From Piromyces finnis (Eukaryota; Neocallimastigomycota; Neocallimastigomycetes; Neocallimastigales; Neocallimastigaceae), in NCBI GenBank assembly GCA_002104945.1, contig MCFH01000073.1:164734-228733 (forward strand): a stretch of 64,000 nt of DNA, given 5' to 3'. Position numbers and translations under genes: made by a program. Of this stretch, positions 34,092-48,300 are shown in pieces. The notes under the pieces are model-generated. The model saw only the letters and a list, made by a program, of their open reading frames with translations, was not told the origin of the DNA and did not search any database. Each line of letters begins with the position of its first letter. Position 1 is the stretch's first letter.

Positions 34092-35992
34092 TTTTATTAT
34101 ATATTAATAATTTAATTGTTATAGTATAGTTTGTATTTATATATGTTGTTGTTGTTACTTATATCTATCTATTTATTGAATTATATTAGAATTTTAATTT
34201 TTTTTTTTTTTTTTTTTCTTGGTATAATAATTTTAAAAATTAAAATTTTTAACTAATTCAACAATAAATTATAATTTATGACTTATTTTTCATTTATATT
34301 TGCTTTATTTATTTTTGTTTTAAAAAAAAAGTTGTTTTGAAATTTAATCTTCTTTAAAGAAAATAAGAAAAGAAAAGAGAAACTAGTTTAAAAGAGTATT
34401 GTTATAAATATCTTTTTAAAGATTGAATATCTTTTGTCTTTTTCTTTTATTCTATTCTTTATTTCTTACTATTTACATTAATTTATTTTTTTTTTTTTTA
34501 TGAATAATGCTATTATTATTAAATATTAGTATTATTATTATTATTATTATATGGAATTTAGAATATATTGATTTATCCTATTTTTCAATTACTTTTTATA
34601 AAACATTATATTCCAACTCCAAAAATAAAATAAAAATCATTCAATCTTTTTTTAACTTTTTTTATGTTTTAAAATTCTTAAAAAGAAAAAAAGGACGAAA
34701 TTTTTTTTTATTTCAGGGTGTATAATAAAAAAAAATTTCAAAACTTAGATTAAATTTAATTTAATTAATATTTCATTAATTAATAGTAAATAAATAAAAA
34801 TTATATAAATTAAATAAATTTTTATAAATTATTAATTTTTTAAAAAAATGAACACAATAAATAATATAAAAACTAAATATATTGGAATACAATCATAATA
34901 TAATCATTCTATCTATCATACATTGTTTTATATCTATCTATTATATATATACTGTATATAATTTAAATTAATAAAATACATTTCAATATATGACTAATTT
35001 ATTTAGTATATAGACTTTCGAAAACTTTAATTATTATATTTAATACGATCACAATAAATCAATGAATATCACGGGGTTTTCACGTTGAATTTACCTAAAA
35101 CATATAATTTAAAACTTTAAATTTTTAAAAGATAAATTAGAACACAAAAAAAAAACAAAAAATGAAATATGAAATATTATTAAAATATAAAATATGATTT
35201 TAAGAAGGAAATAAAGAGAAATTAAGAAAGATGGATAGAATGAAAAAAAACTTTCACTCTACCTTTTTATTCAAGTATATTTCAGAATGAAATACTATGA
35301 AATAGTAAGAAATATATAATAAAAAATAAAATTTTTTAAAAAAAATAGATTATTCTTTTTCAATTATTGTTGTGTAACAAAGTTTAATAATTAATTTATT
35401 TTAATTAAAAAAGGAAGGATGCGGATTAATTTAAAAATTTACAGAAAAATGCTTCTAAAAAAAAAAAGCAAGGTATTATAGGTAGTATGAAAGCAGCATT
35501 TTAAATGCTTTTTATTATTGTTTTTTAATGCTATTAATTTATATATTTTTATTTTTTATAAGGTGACTTTAAAAGTTTAATTATGCTATAATAAATAATA
35601 AAAAAGAAGAGATAAAGTAAAAAAAAAAAAAAAAAAGATATATTTTTTTTTTAATTTTTTAATAATAATATTACAATAATATAATATTATAATACTCAAT
35701 GTTTTGTATAAGTAAAAAACTATATATAATTTAGAATAAAAAAATAGATATTATAATATATACTTCTATAAGAGAATGATTTGTTTTATATACAATAATT
35801 GAAATATATCATATTTCTAAAATAAAAAATCTAAAAAGTAAAATAGAATGAAAACTTTTAAAATTAAGCTAAATAATATCATAAGTAGATATTAAATTAT
35901 AAATAAAGAAAAAAGTGATAATCTTTTTAATGTTCAAGTATTTCAGGGATAATTCAAGTGGTAGGTAGAGGGTTGTTTGGTTGATAGCTTAT
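34092..35992. other. Intergenic region between phosphatases 2 and 3
   Basis: 1.9 kb of AT-rich sequence with no supported gene. A 72-codon open frame near 34507 on the plus strand is low-complexity (Ile, Phe, Asn, Lys) and is not taken as real. Confidence 0.6.
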
Positions 35993-37897
35993 TTATTCTA
36001 TATCCTTTTTCTTATTTATATTTTTCTTTTCTTTTCTTTTATATAAAAATATACCTATACTTAAAAGGGAAAAAACTATAAATAAGCCACTTCCTATTAA
36101 AATTTTTGAAACATACGAGGAGTTATGTTCATTCTTAGAATTTGAAACATCACTTTTAATACTATTTTCGATTATATCTTTAACTTTATTATTGGAATTC
36201 GTACCTTTGTCATCATTTCCTTGATTTTTTTCATGATCGTGATCTTTCTTTTTTTCATCGACTAAATTTTCATCCTTTGTACTATCATTATTTTCTTTCA
36301 CAGAATGAGGATCATCTTTTTTATTGGTTTCGTCTTTTTCTATTATTGGTTCATCTTGAATATTATTTTCGATTTTATAGGCTTTTAATTTTTCATATTC
36401 AAAATTTTCATCAATATTTTTATAGGTCACACTTCCTGGATCATCATTACGATAAATGTAAAAACTATCAAATACTTTTTCGCTTGAGTTAATTCTTAAA
36501 AATTGACAATAGGCTTTTCTATTATTACCATCGACATTAAAATTACAAAATAGTCCACCAAAACGTTTAGCGTTTTCATTATTATCTCCTTTTGCATACT
36601 TTTTACGCCAATGATTATAATTTTTCTGCTCACCTTGTTCAACATAAACTTCATATCCACCAGTACCACTTAAAATATTAAAGGTAGCGCCATTACGTAT
36701 TTGAACTACAGTTCCATCAGCGTTTTCATCAAATTTATCAATAACCGGTTTAGTAAACTTTAACATTACTTTTGTTCTAGCATAGACATGATCATGAGCA
36801 CTAAATATTATGGCACCATGATCTTTACAATAATCATAAAAACTTTCATCCCCATCACGATCACCAGAAACAATATTACCATATTGTTGATATTTACCAG
36901 TATGATAATATTTATCATAAAAATGCCAAGAACAAATTTTCCAATCTTCTTTTGCATCTCTTAAATGAGTTTTTAAAAAACTTAATTGTTCTTTCCTAGA
37001 ATCTGCACCTGAAACACCTGGTGTTAATCCAATTATTCTCTTTATATGAAATAGAATAATTGGATATAATTAACATTTAAAAGAATGTTAATTTTATTCA
37101 AAAAAAAAAAAAAAAGTATTCATTTTGAATATTAAAATATATATTCAAATATAAAAAAAAAAAAAATTCTTTTATTATATTATTCCTATTCATTAATGGA
37201 TAAACATTTTTTTTATTACTTTTTAATATTTACCATATTTTTATAGACACAAGACCACATATATTTCGACGCTGAAAATTCACAAGTAGTTTTATTATTT
37301 TTATCGCTTACCATATGATAATAAATATTATTTAAAAATTTTTGGGCTATATCTTTATTACATTGAGGTATAGCATCATGATTTCCAGCAACGCCCATAA
37401 ATTGATATGAACGTTGTTGGTTTAATACTTCAATAAAATATTTATCAGGTAAACAATTATAATCAAAATCACCAAGATGAAGTAAGGCATCAAAACTTGA
37501 TAATTCCATAACTTTTTTAGCTTCCTTTGTTGTACCACTAAAATAGTATATTATTGTATTAATATATACAACAGATACGAAAGATAATTATTAGTATCCC
37601 AAAAATTAATATATATACGGAAATGTGGTATATTTATTGTTTTATTTATTTAATTTATGTTTGTTTTTTTATTCTAGGTTCATTTGTTTTTATTTCTTTT
37701 ATATGCAATTTATTTATATTGAATTATTAAATAATTGTAAGATAAATCTACCTATCACCAATAATTGCTAAAGTAAAAGGATCTGAACCATATTTATAAC
37801 TCTTTATATCCTCAATTGTAGGCACATTTTTACTGTTACATTGAATAATTTGTTTTAAAGCCAAGAAAAGTAATTGTAGTATAAAATTACATTTCAT
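35993..37897 (-). CDS. Purple-acid-phosphatase-like metallophosphoesterase 3 (498 aa)
   Basis: Exon 1 37752-37897, exon 2 37234-37537, exon 3 35993-37039. The start at 37897 is chosen over an upstream in-frame ATG at 37942 because it begins directly with a signal peptide (MKCNFILQLLFLALK) and matches its paralogues. Motifs: IIGDSG across intron 1, LHLGDFDY, VAGNHD, CSWHFYD and SAHDHVYAR. A Lys/Asp-rich acidic linker, one membrane segment (ILIGSGLFIVFSLLSIGIFLY) and a short basic tail complete it. This is the shortest of the three paralogues, with almost no cytoplasmic domain. All three lie in the same orientation with the hydrolase block between the first and second. Confidence 0.9.
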
Positions 37898-39417
37898 TTT
37901 TTTTTTATTATTATTATTATTTGTATATATAATTGATAGCAATGGAAATTGTTTTTTTTTTTTTTAATTGACTATGTAAATTATTTTATTTGAATACTTT
38001 TTAAATAATAATACATAACTATGTCTATTTCTACACTTTTGATATTAAAATTGCTATTAAATAAGAAAAAAAAAAATAAATTTCAAAGTAATATTTATAA
38101 AGAATTATATTTTATAAATATTTTTTTTTCTAATAAGAAAAATAGAAAAAATGAAAATTTTATTAAAATTAAAGTTTTTAATTAATTTTTTTTTATTAAT
38201 TAAATTTTTTCATTTTCTATTTAATAAGTTACATTTAAATGAAATGATGGATTTTTTTTAAAAAAGATATCATAGACTTCGTTATACTATTCTCCATAAT
38301 TCGATTTTTATAAGTAACCAGTATAACAGAATATATATATTTAATATATTATTATATTTTATTAATAGAGATAATTGAAACTTTAGAATTTCATTAATAT
38401 AACAACAATAGATTGAATATTTTTTTTATCTTTCTTTTCGTTATAACAATGGGATTATATAAAAAAAATAAAAAAAACGTTAGTAAAAGAAAATAGAAAT
38501 GAATAGGAATAGTTCATCAACTAACGATATAATCAATAATATATCTTTTAAATAGTTTAAAATCATCACCGCACCACCATTAAACATCATTATTCTTGGC
38601 TTTTTAAATCACATAAAAATTTTTTATGTAAAGCATTACATTTTTTATTGTTGACTTTGTATTACATTAATAAATTAATGTATTTACATAAATGTAATTG
38701 AAATAATTAATGTAATAAAGTAATGTAGTTAATGAAAAGTGGCCTTTTTTGAAATGAAAGAAATTCTCAAAGCTAACCATTTCATATAAATAAATAAAAA
38801 TATATATATTAATATAGCTTTATTTCATATATCTAATATTTGAAATAATTATTGATGGTCATTATTGTTTTTAATATTACATTATATTTGAAGTTTTTTT
38901 TTTTTTTTTTTTTACTTTATATTATGATACTTGTGTATATCACAATGATGTATAAAATATACTATTTCATATAAACTCATCTTTGTATTAGATTCCTCAT
39001 TCCTGTTGATAGTATATTAAAAAAAAGGGGTTGATAGTATATTATTAAAAGAAAATATTTTTCTTTTAATAATATTTTCACCACCAAATGACCAACTTAT
39101 TATATATATCTTTTTCAGTCTATCTAATTCAATTTATTATTATAAATGACAGCTACCTAATCCTTCCACCTACCAAAATTTATCACCACAACCTCTGCCA
39201 CTCCTCAATAATGAATAATAGATAAACCTTCATAATTTTTTTCTTTTATTAATATTAATTAAAATTTTTTTTTTAAAAAATTTAAATTATTAATTATTCC
39301 AAATTTTTTAATAAAAACTATTCCTTCTTATTGAATTAACAAACATTAAAGAATAGAATAATTAAAAAGTATATATATATATAATTAAATAATAAAAAAA
39401 ATAAAATTTAACTTGAA
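37898..39417. other. Divergent promoter region between phosphatase 3 and OTU1
   Basis: 1.5 kb. Around 38636-38735 several TAATGTAA/TTACATTA elements occur in both orientations. A Pu/Py repeat TTGATAGTATATTA occurs twice near 39007-39044. No coding seen. Confidence 0.55.
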
Positions 39418-40969
39418 ATGGTAATATAATAAAAATATCTTTATAATATAAAAATAATAAAATATTTAAAGTATAAAATTGTTATTTCAAATTTTAAAAA
39501 AAAAAAAAAGGCATTTTAATATTAACTATTAATAATACATTTAACTTTTTTTTAAAAAAAAAAAATGGAATATTATTGTTTGTAGAGATTAAGAGTTCGT
39601 GGTCCAAATGGAATTTTAAGTGTTGGTGAAAATCTTAATGAAGATTCATTATTAGAAGAATTGAAAATTGAAATTCAAACTTTATCAAATATTAATGTAG
39701 AAGACCAATGCTGTAATTTTAATTACTTTTTTAATATTTTACATTTTAATTTATTTAAAACAATAGCTATGAGGAATGTTAAAATAAAAAATTAAAAATA
39801 TCAAAAAGAAGGGATATTGACAATTACTATAATTTTTATATATAATACTTTTATATAATTAATTAATTAATTATTATTGATAGTAAAAATTAACTTCCCA
39901 CCAACAGCAATTACAAAATCTAATAATTCAACTCTAACAGAATGTGGTATTTCTGATGGTGATCAAATAATATTAACAGAAAATAAAGGTTTTGGTCAAT
40001 CTATTGCTTCACCAACAAAAACCGAAAATATTCAATCAAATATATCTAATCCTGCAAAGTCAGAGCCATTACCACATAGTACTGCCCCAGAAACTACCAC
40101 AACTACTACTTCTTCAACTTCATATAATACTAATAATAATAATAATTCACATACAATGTCAGAGTTTGCTGCCTCTTTTTATAATAGTGGCAATAGCATG
40201 GAACCATCTTATTCAACTACTACTAATAATAATAATAATTATAATAATCAAGGTGAACTTCCTACAAAATGCTATCCTTCTACGAGTAACGGAAAAGCTG
40301 TTGAAACAAAAGATGGAATTCTTATAATCAAAGTATTAATAAATATATAAAATCTTTTTTCCCTTTATATTTTTCATATAATAATTATAGTTTTATGAAA
40401 TATTTTATTATTAATGTAAAATAACAGGAAATACCTGATGATAATAGTTGTTTATTTAACTCAGTTAGGTAAATACCTTAAAAAAATAAATAATGATAAA
40501 AGCTTAAACTCATCAACTATTAACGACTTCTTTAACTAAATTGAATATACTATTTTTGAATTTATTTTCATTTAGATATGTTACTCAAAATAAGCATATT
40601 GATATTGCGCAAATGAGAAAAAGTATCATTTTAAACGTTATAATTTATAAAATAAAAAAGTTCATCTTTTTATAAAATTTCTTAGTCCTTAAAATTATTT
40701 CTAATTATATTTTATTTTATATATTATTCTTTTTTAATATTATATTCATATAATATTAAAAGTTATTGCTGATACTATTAGAAAAGACCCAATAAATTTC
40801 AATGATGCTATATTAGGAAAGCCAATGGAAGAATACATAAATTATATTCAACAACCAAAAACATGGGGTGGTTATCTTGAATTACTTATATTTAGTGATT
40901 ACTTTAAAATTGGTACATATATGATTATTTTATTATACATAAATTATTCAAATTTAATAAATACTTTTT

Positions 40970-41010
<41 letters not shown>

Positions 41011-41381
41011 TTATTTTAATTCACTCATTATATTTATTAGAGATTTGTTCAATTGATATTAAAACAAATAGAATTGATAAATTTGGTGAAGGGAAATATA
41101 AAGAAATGGTTTTCCTTATCTACAAGTATGATTTTTTTTTTTTTATTTTAGTAATATAATGATAACAGAATAATAATATTTTTTAAATTTTATTAATATT
41201 TTATATTTTAAAAAAAAAAAACTATAATAATATAGTGGTATACACTATGATGCTGTTGCATTAAAACCATTTGAAGAAGCACCAGAAGAATATGAAAGAA
41301 CAATATTTGAATCAAATGATGAATATTTAATTGGAGCATTAAAGGCATTAGGAGATAATTTAAAAAAGGTAAAACTAATAA

Positions 41382-41446
<65 letters not shown>

Positions 41447-41721
41447 AATAAAAAAAAAAATTAACAAAAATATTTAACACAAATTTAATGAAATATAGAA
41501 AAAACTTTTCACAGATACTACCAATTTTAAATTAAGATGTGGTATTTGCAATAAAGGTATTATAAAAATTATTCATGATATATAAATAAAAGAATATTTT
41601 TTATTACGAAATGAATTTACTAAATGAATATTTAATTCTATATAAATTAGCTCTTGTTGGTGAAAAGGAAGCTGTAGAACATGCAAATAAAACTGGACAT
41701 ACTGATTTTAGAGAATATTAA
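39418..41721 (+). CDS. OTU1: OTU1/YOD1-type deubiquitinase, ten exons (387 aa)
   Basis: Exons: 39418-39420, 39586-39712, 39884-40332, 40428-40468, 40576-40622, 40763-40912, 41041-41125, 41236-41368, 41499-41556, 41651-41721. Exon 1 is only the ATG. The N-terminal UBX-like domain (MRLRVRGPNG to GDQIIL) binds the p97/Cdc48 ATPase. A Ser/Thr/Asn linker follows. The OTU protease has Asp-x-x-x-Cys in PDDNSCLFNSVR and the catalytic His in YNGIHYDAV, with the conserved KPxEEY and WGG motifs between. The C-terminal C2H2 finger is CGICN..EHANKTGHTDF. The order is exactly that of yeast Otu1 and human YOD1, which trim ubiquitin chains on Cdc48 substrates in ER-associated degradation. Intron 8 carries a TTA repeat. 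Confidence 0.95.
41382..41446. repeat. (TTA)n microsatellite in an OTU1 intron
   Basis: About 65 bases of pure ATT triplets inside intron 8. Confidence 0.85.
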
Positions 41722-41842
41722 TTTTATAAAGCACATCTATAATTATTTCAAAAATTTTATATTTTTGTTATTCATCATTTATACAAATTTTTTGCGTGAT
41801 TGTCATTTCTCGATTTTCAATAATATAATTATAATAATAAAA

Positions 41843-41882
<40 letters not shown>

Positions 41883-42311
41883 AAAAAAATATAAAGCTTA
41901 ATATTTATTTTATTTTATTTATTTCATTATTTTTTAATATTTAAATTAATAGGATATTTTGAGTTGAAATATGAAAAAATTGTATTACTATTTTTTAAAA
42001 AATTGTATATATAAAATGCAATATTATTTACATGAACTAACTGATAATATTTAATGTTAAATATAAATTTCTATATCTAGTATGTGTAGTATTGTAAAAC
42101 AAAATTTTATACTAATATTAACATTAAAAATTTATGCAAATATATAAAAAAAAATGAATATTAAATAAATATATACATATATTATAATTAGTAAAATTAG
42201 TAAACAATTTATACAATATATATAATTGTTCTCTTTTTTTTTTTTCTTAAATTGTATAGTTATTGATGAATTAATGATGAAAATGATAATATTAAAATGG
42301 TAGTAATTAAC
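41722..42311. other. Convergent spacer between OTU1 and the dynein gene
   Basis: Contains an A tract of nearly 40 near 41845-41890. No coding seen. Confidence 0.6.
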
Positions 42312-45300
42312 TTAGTCAACAGACATTAATAAACATACACCACTAAGAACCCATTTTTGTGGTACTTCTTTGGTCTTTAAGTTGAAAGTCCAAATGTATG
42401 TTGGACCACGGTTTCTAGTTCTATATAATGGGCATTCATAAATACCCTTAGTTTCCTTCTTTTCTACCGGTATAGCTTTAACTTGTATAACTGGCATAGC
42501 GGGTGTTAATACCTTCATTTGACTTTCTTGAATCATACCTGTTTGAGTATCCCATCTAGCACCTTCCATGAATAAACCGCAAATAGCAGCTCCTTCTCTT
42601 GGAGGAGTAGTGTATTCTTCTCTATTCTTCTTTGAAACTTCGACTTGTAATATCATACGATCCAATGGCCATTCCATCTTTCTAGCTGTAGTTTGCATAA
42701 TAGCAGTTAAGAATGATTGTGGATTGAATAGACCTGATATCCAGAGAACTGTAGGTAAGGAGAATTCTTGTACCCAGTTTTCTAATTCTTTAATACGTTG
42801 TAAAAGATCCACATACCAATTTGAAAGACTTTGTAATGATGGATAAGCTAAACGTTCCCAGGACACCGGAACAACATTCAAATAAATTGCATTCATTAAG
42901 GTTTCCATAGGTTCTGAAATGGTTAAATCACCCTTCAAACCAAGATCTAGTTCTTTAAGTGATCTTCTAATTTCTGTCGTAAGAATAACCATACGATCAC
43001 ATTCTTGTAAAGCAACAGAAATATACGGTGTTCTTTCTTCAACTCTTCCCATTAATTCGGCCATATTAAAGGATTCTGGAAGCTTTTCTAGAATATCATC
43101 TAATGTTTGTTTAACTTTTTCTTCCTTTGATGAAGAACCTGCACCAGACGTATTCTTTGGTGCCATTTCAAGAATAGTTCTAAAGAGTTCATCAGCTGTA
43201 CTAGTCAATACACCAATTTCAGCATTTGGATGTAAACCGTAAAGATATGGTGATTCCGGTGGTAAGTATTCATCAATATATTGATGATACATCTTATAAT
43301 CTGATGGTGGTGGTAAAGTAAAACCTGGGGCAAGTTCAAAGTTACCATCCAACATTTCTTCCTTTAAGTATACATCAAGATAAGCAGAACATAATCTTCT
43401 ATCCCAATCATCAGAAATATGACCACCATACATAATATCACCAAACATGTATCTTAAATCGGTCCATGGAACCTTTGGGAAGGTTTCCAAATAGTTGTAC
43501 AATACATCAATACAAATAGTCAAATCACCAGTACTGAATGGGTAGGATCTATTCCAACCTTGAGTACCGAATTTTCTTCTTTCTAATACAACAGCATGGA
43601 AGTAACAAAGAGTGAATAAGATGGTCTTGAATTCGATATCCTTTGAACATCTTTCCAATGTTTCTTGTGAGAAATTATCAAGGGCACGATGAATATTGGC
43701 ATTCATACCAGTTGGTGGTTCATTAGTAATCTTAATACTAACTTGAAGAATACTTGTTGGAATAACATGCATGGATGGATCTCCGGCAGGTTCGGCTGAA
43801 AGGAAGACTCTAAAGTCTTTATGAGCACCTTGACTTAACGCTTCTAATTTCTTGGCAAGAATAGGTAACCATTTACGAACCAAGTGAATATTTTCAAGCA
43901 TAACCCATCCTCCCTTTTCATAGGCTAAATCAAGTTTTTGTTCAGCAATAATTTCTTGACCTTGACCTAATGAAACATTATGGAAGTTTCCATTATCTTC
44001 TGTAAAGTTCAATTGTCTACCTAACAATTCGACTTCCTTGACAGGATCCACACCAGGAGATAAGATAAAGAAGATTGGAGTGGATGGATTCATTTCTGTG
44101 TAGGTTTGAGATAATGGTTGTCTGGTAGAATCAACATATTTAGCACCCATCTTTTGAACAATAAAGTTACGAACAGCATAGGTCATACGATCTGGACGAA
44201 GAGCACGAAGAATACATAATTTTTGAATAGCATTCTTATTCTTCCATTCTTGTGGTAATTTTTCATTTTCTGGAACTTCATTTTCATAATACTTCTTCCA
44301 TTGCTTGGCAGAACCTTCAATATCATTAGCTAACGACTTAAATTCATCTAATTCAGATAATGCCTTAATAACAGCCCAGGATTGATTATTCAACCAATCA
44401 AATGGACTAGTAATATTAGGCATTCTAGGCATTCTCAATAAGAAGTTAAATTCATTCATATCAATTTCATTTTGAGTAATCATAATTTGGAATACCATTT
44501 GGGCTGTGAAAATTAACTTATCCTTTTCAAACAAACCTCTATTGGTGTAGTTACATACGAAATAAGTAATATTATCAATTAAATTGTTGACTCTTTCTTT
44601 AATTTCTTCTGATGGTTCGGCATTATGAATAGCATTTTGGAAAACAACCTTATAGGCATTTAATGAGAATTGATACATTGGGTGAATTTGGTATAATTCA
44701 TTTAATAAGAAATAAAGTAAGGATGATCTGGCAGCAACAGGTCTGTAAAGTTCTCTCGTTTCATTAATACTCTTTTCAGTTAACTTGGCCTCCTTAACTT
44801 GCTTTTCAATATCTGTTGAAGTACTCTTTGTAATTTCAAGATTTTCGACCAAGGCGGTATCACCTAAGAAGTTACCTTGAGCAGATGATAAACGTGAAAG
44901 AAGAGCATCTTCAAGTTCGGTTAAACGAATCTTGAATTCATTTTGTTGTTTTGTTAAATCAGCTTTCGTCTTTTCTAAATCAGCACGTTCAATGTTAACG
45001 ACATCTGCTAATAATTGATCTTCTAAACCAGCTAATGTAACAGTAAAGTTAATTAATGTGGTTTGAGCTTGAATTTCTGGTGGGTAGTGAGGATTGGCCA
45101 TTCTTGTTTGCAAAATTAACTTAAAGTTAGGATTATATTCTACTTCCTTATCTCCAATCTTAATATATTTACCCTTCTTAATAGTATTTCTACCTAATAC
45201 ATCATTTAATACAGGATCAATTTCAATACCAATATCTTCAATTAATACTGGATCACCATCAGAAATGGCTTTTTCAATAACATCCAAGTAACCTCTTTGT

Positions 45301-48300
45301 CCTAAACGAATAACCTTTAAACTTTCTCCTTCACGGGCTTTAATCCACTTAATACCTTGTAATTGTGGATCAATAATTAATGGCCATCTCTTACAATTAG
45401 TTACCATTGTAGCATTTTCTAATGACATTCTATCAGTTGGTAATTCTTCATTATTCCATCTAGCAATTTCTGCACTATTTGTCAAAATATCTAATGGATC
45501 TAATTCATTAGACATTGGAATAAATGGTTTTCCTTCTGAATCCGTTTGTCGCATGAAAGTTAACCACTTTTCTTCTAAAAGTTCGGTTCTGTAACTCTTA
45601 CTGAAACAACCAACATACGAAATGAAAGCAGCAGCTAATAATACATCACCAGCTAATGTCTTTTCTTGTTCTTTAAAGTTTGCAACTTCATCACTCCATC
45701 TAATCTTTTCTGAAGCTAAACCATTAACGAGTCTGTTAGCTAAAGCAATAGTAGCATTAGTAGCATTAGCTTCTTCTTCACACTTAAGTTTATCTGCAGT
45801 AGCTTTTTCAAATTGAGCCTTTAATTCTGCAAGATTCTTATCCAAATCTTCAATCTTTTCTTGAATGGCTCTAAGCTTTTCTTGAGATTGTTGTAAATCA
45901 TTGTTAGCTTGAGCTAAAGCTTGTCTCTTAGGTTCAACATCTCTGTAAACCTTGTAGTATTGAACAATATTAACTACCCATGAACATAAACCGGCAGCAG
46001 CAAATGATTTAGTACGAATATAATCAGCATTAAAGTTTGGATCAGCTAAATATGGTGCAAGGGCATCTAAGTTGGATTGATCAATGTTTTCCTTATTGAA
46101 ATTAATTAAGGTATCCAAGAAACCGTCTACCTTGGCCATCATATTCTTACCAGCCTTCCAACTTCTATCCTTTGCAATTTTACCTGGTGGTGATAATAAT
46201 ACCATAACAGCAGAAACGACATTCTTTACGTCTTCAGCTGGGGTACCGAAAGATTTCAATTCTGTTAAGTTAGCCTTATTTAAAGTGTTAAGAGCTTGTG
46301 ATGCAGCTTCTAAAGCCGGTTCAGCAGCAAGTAAATCTTGTTCACATTGTGCTTGCTTTTCTGAAACTTCCTTTGTAATTTGGTCAACTTTCTTTTCTTC
46401 TTGATCGGCAATAGCCTTTTCCTTGTTAACATGCTCAGTATCAACACTAACACGTTCAATAAGTAATTCAGCTTCTTCATTCTTTTGTTTAAGTTCAACT
46501 TCTTGTACAGCTAACTTGGCTTTAAGATCATCTACTTGAGATGATGTACTTTGTAATTTAGTAAGACCATTTTCTAAACGATCCATACTCTTAATTAATT
46601 CGACATGTTTCTTCTCTAGCATTTCTTCATAAAGACTAATCAATGCAAGGAAACTCTTTGGAGTAGTATAATTATATCTCTTTTCATTTAATAAATATTT
46701 CTTGGAAACTTCATTTACAGATAAGTGAGCATAAGCCATAAATTTAGTTACAGGTTCTCTAAGTTCAACTGGAACTCTTTCACATGCTTCAATAAATCTT
46801 TTGGCTACACCGATTAAAGCTTCTTCTGGCCATTCATGGAACCAATCAATAGAAGTACAATTAACAATAGCTGGGAACTTTCTGCATCTTGATCTCAAAA
46901 GGTTACCGACTGGGGAGAAACATAGAACAACCTTTAAGTTTCTTCTTACAAAATTGATAAAAATGTTCCAGCAAACTTCTCTTGTATCTAATAAACCTTG
47001 TGATTTAGCTTCATTTCTCATAGCGTTAATAATTGTTTCAGTTTCATCATCAGGGAATAAACCAGGAATATTACCAGAAGCTAATAAATCGTTAATTAAC
47101 ACCAAGAAACCTTCATCGGCAATTTGGGAATCAGTAAGTAAGAATACAATTTGTTGTTGTTTCATACCACACTTTTGGAATAATGATGCTAAATCTAATT
47201 TAAGATCAGCAACACCATAACCCTTTCTAAGAACAATTTGGAAGACATCCATGGAAGATATATAAGAGGCTAAACGAGATAAACTTTGTTTACCACTACC
47301 ACCAACACCAACCAGTAAAGCGTTACCACGTGGACTTTCCAAAATTCTGTTAATTCTACAAATATGACTAATAGCATCTTCGAAAAGTACAAGATTCATG
47401 GCAGAATTAATTTCATTGTATTGATCTAAAGCATCATCTAAAATCTTCTTTAATGAAGCCCAATCTTGAGCTTCAGTATATTTAGGTTCCCCAATACCAC
47501 CAGCAAAGTGGGAGAATATAAGAGGTTCTGCATTAATTACCTTTTGATCAAGATCATCAAATACCTTCTTAGCAATAGCAGATTGGAAACTGATAAGTTG
47601 TTCATTATCAGAAGTATCTAAAAGTTTATCACCATATACTCTTCTTGTTTCATGAAGGAATAATCTTACTAAGTCTGTTGGTTCTTTAAGAGTTTCTTTA
47701 GATGAAAATAGAATACCTTGGAAAATGTTTGATAAATCACGCATATTAAATACATAATGGAATTTAACGGCTGTTGGTAAGAATACTTGTGAAACCTTCT
47801 TATGAAGTTGGATAGCTGCATTAACAATTTTTTCAGCATACTTTTGAATATTCTTAGGGAATTGTTGTAAGTGAGAAGATAAAATGGTTTGATAAATGGT
47901 TTGTAAACTTTCTAATGTTGGGAAACTAACTGAAAATACAGCAAAGTGTCTTTGTAAACGTGGGTTAATGGTAAAACTACCAGCTGTTGGATTCATACAT
48001 GCAACATATTGACAATTATGAATATCCTTCAAGGTTAGCTTATTTCTATCGTACCAATGATTATAATCAATATGTTGTCTTAACAAAGTGTGTGGGGAAG
48101 CAGTACCGTAACAATCAACTTCTGGCATATTTAAATCATCTAAAAAGTAAATTAACTTTTTAGTACCTGGAGGACCATAATTTCTACCAGCTTTCTTTTC
48201 AAGTGGTTTTTCAAGAATACCTTGAAGTGACCAGGCAGTAGTGTAATAATTGAAAGCAATATTAACAATAAGTCTTTCATCAGCATAACCATTTAATTTG

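Noticed and set aside
34507-34725. Small plus-strand ORF between phosphatases 2 and 3
   Set aside because: Low-complexity Ile/Phe/Lys content typical of AT-rich spacer; no motif or splice context.
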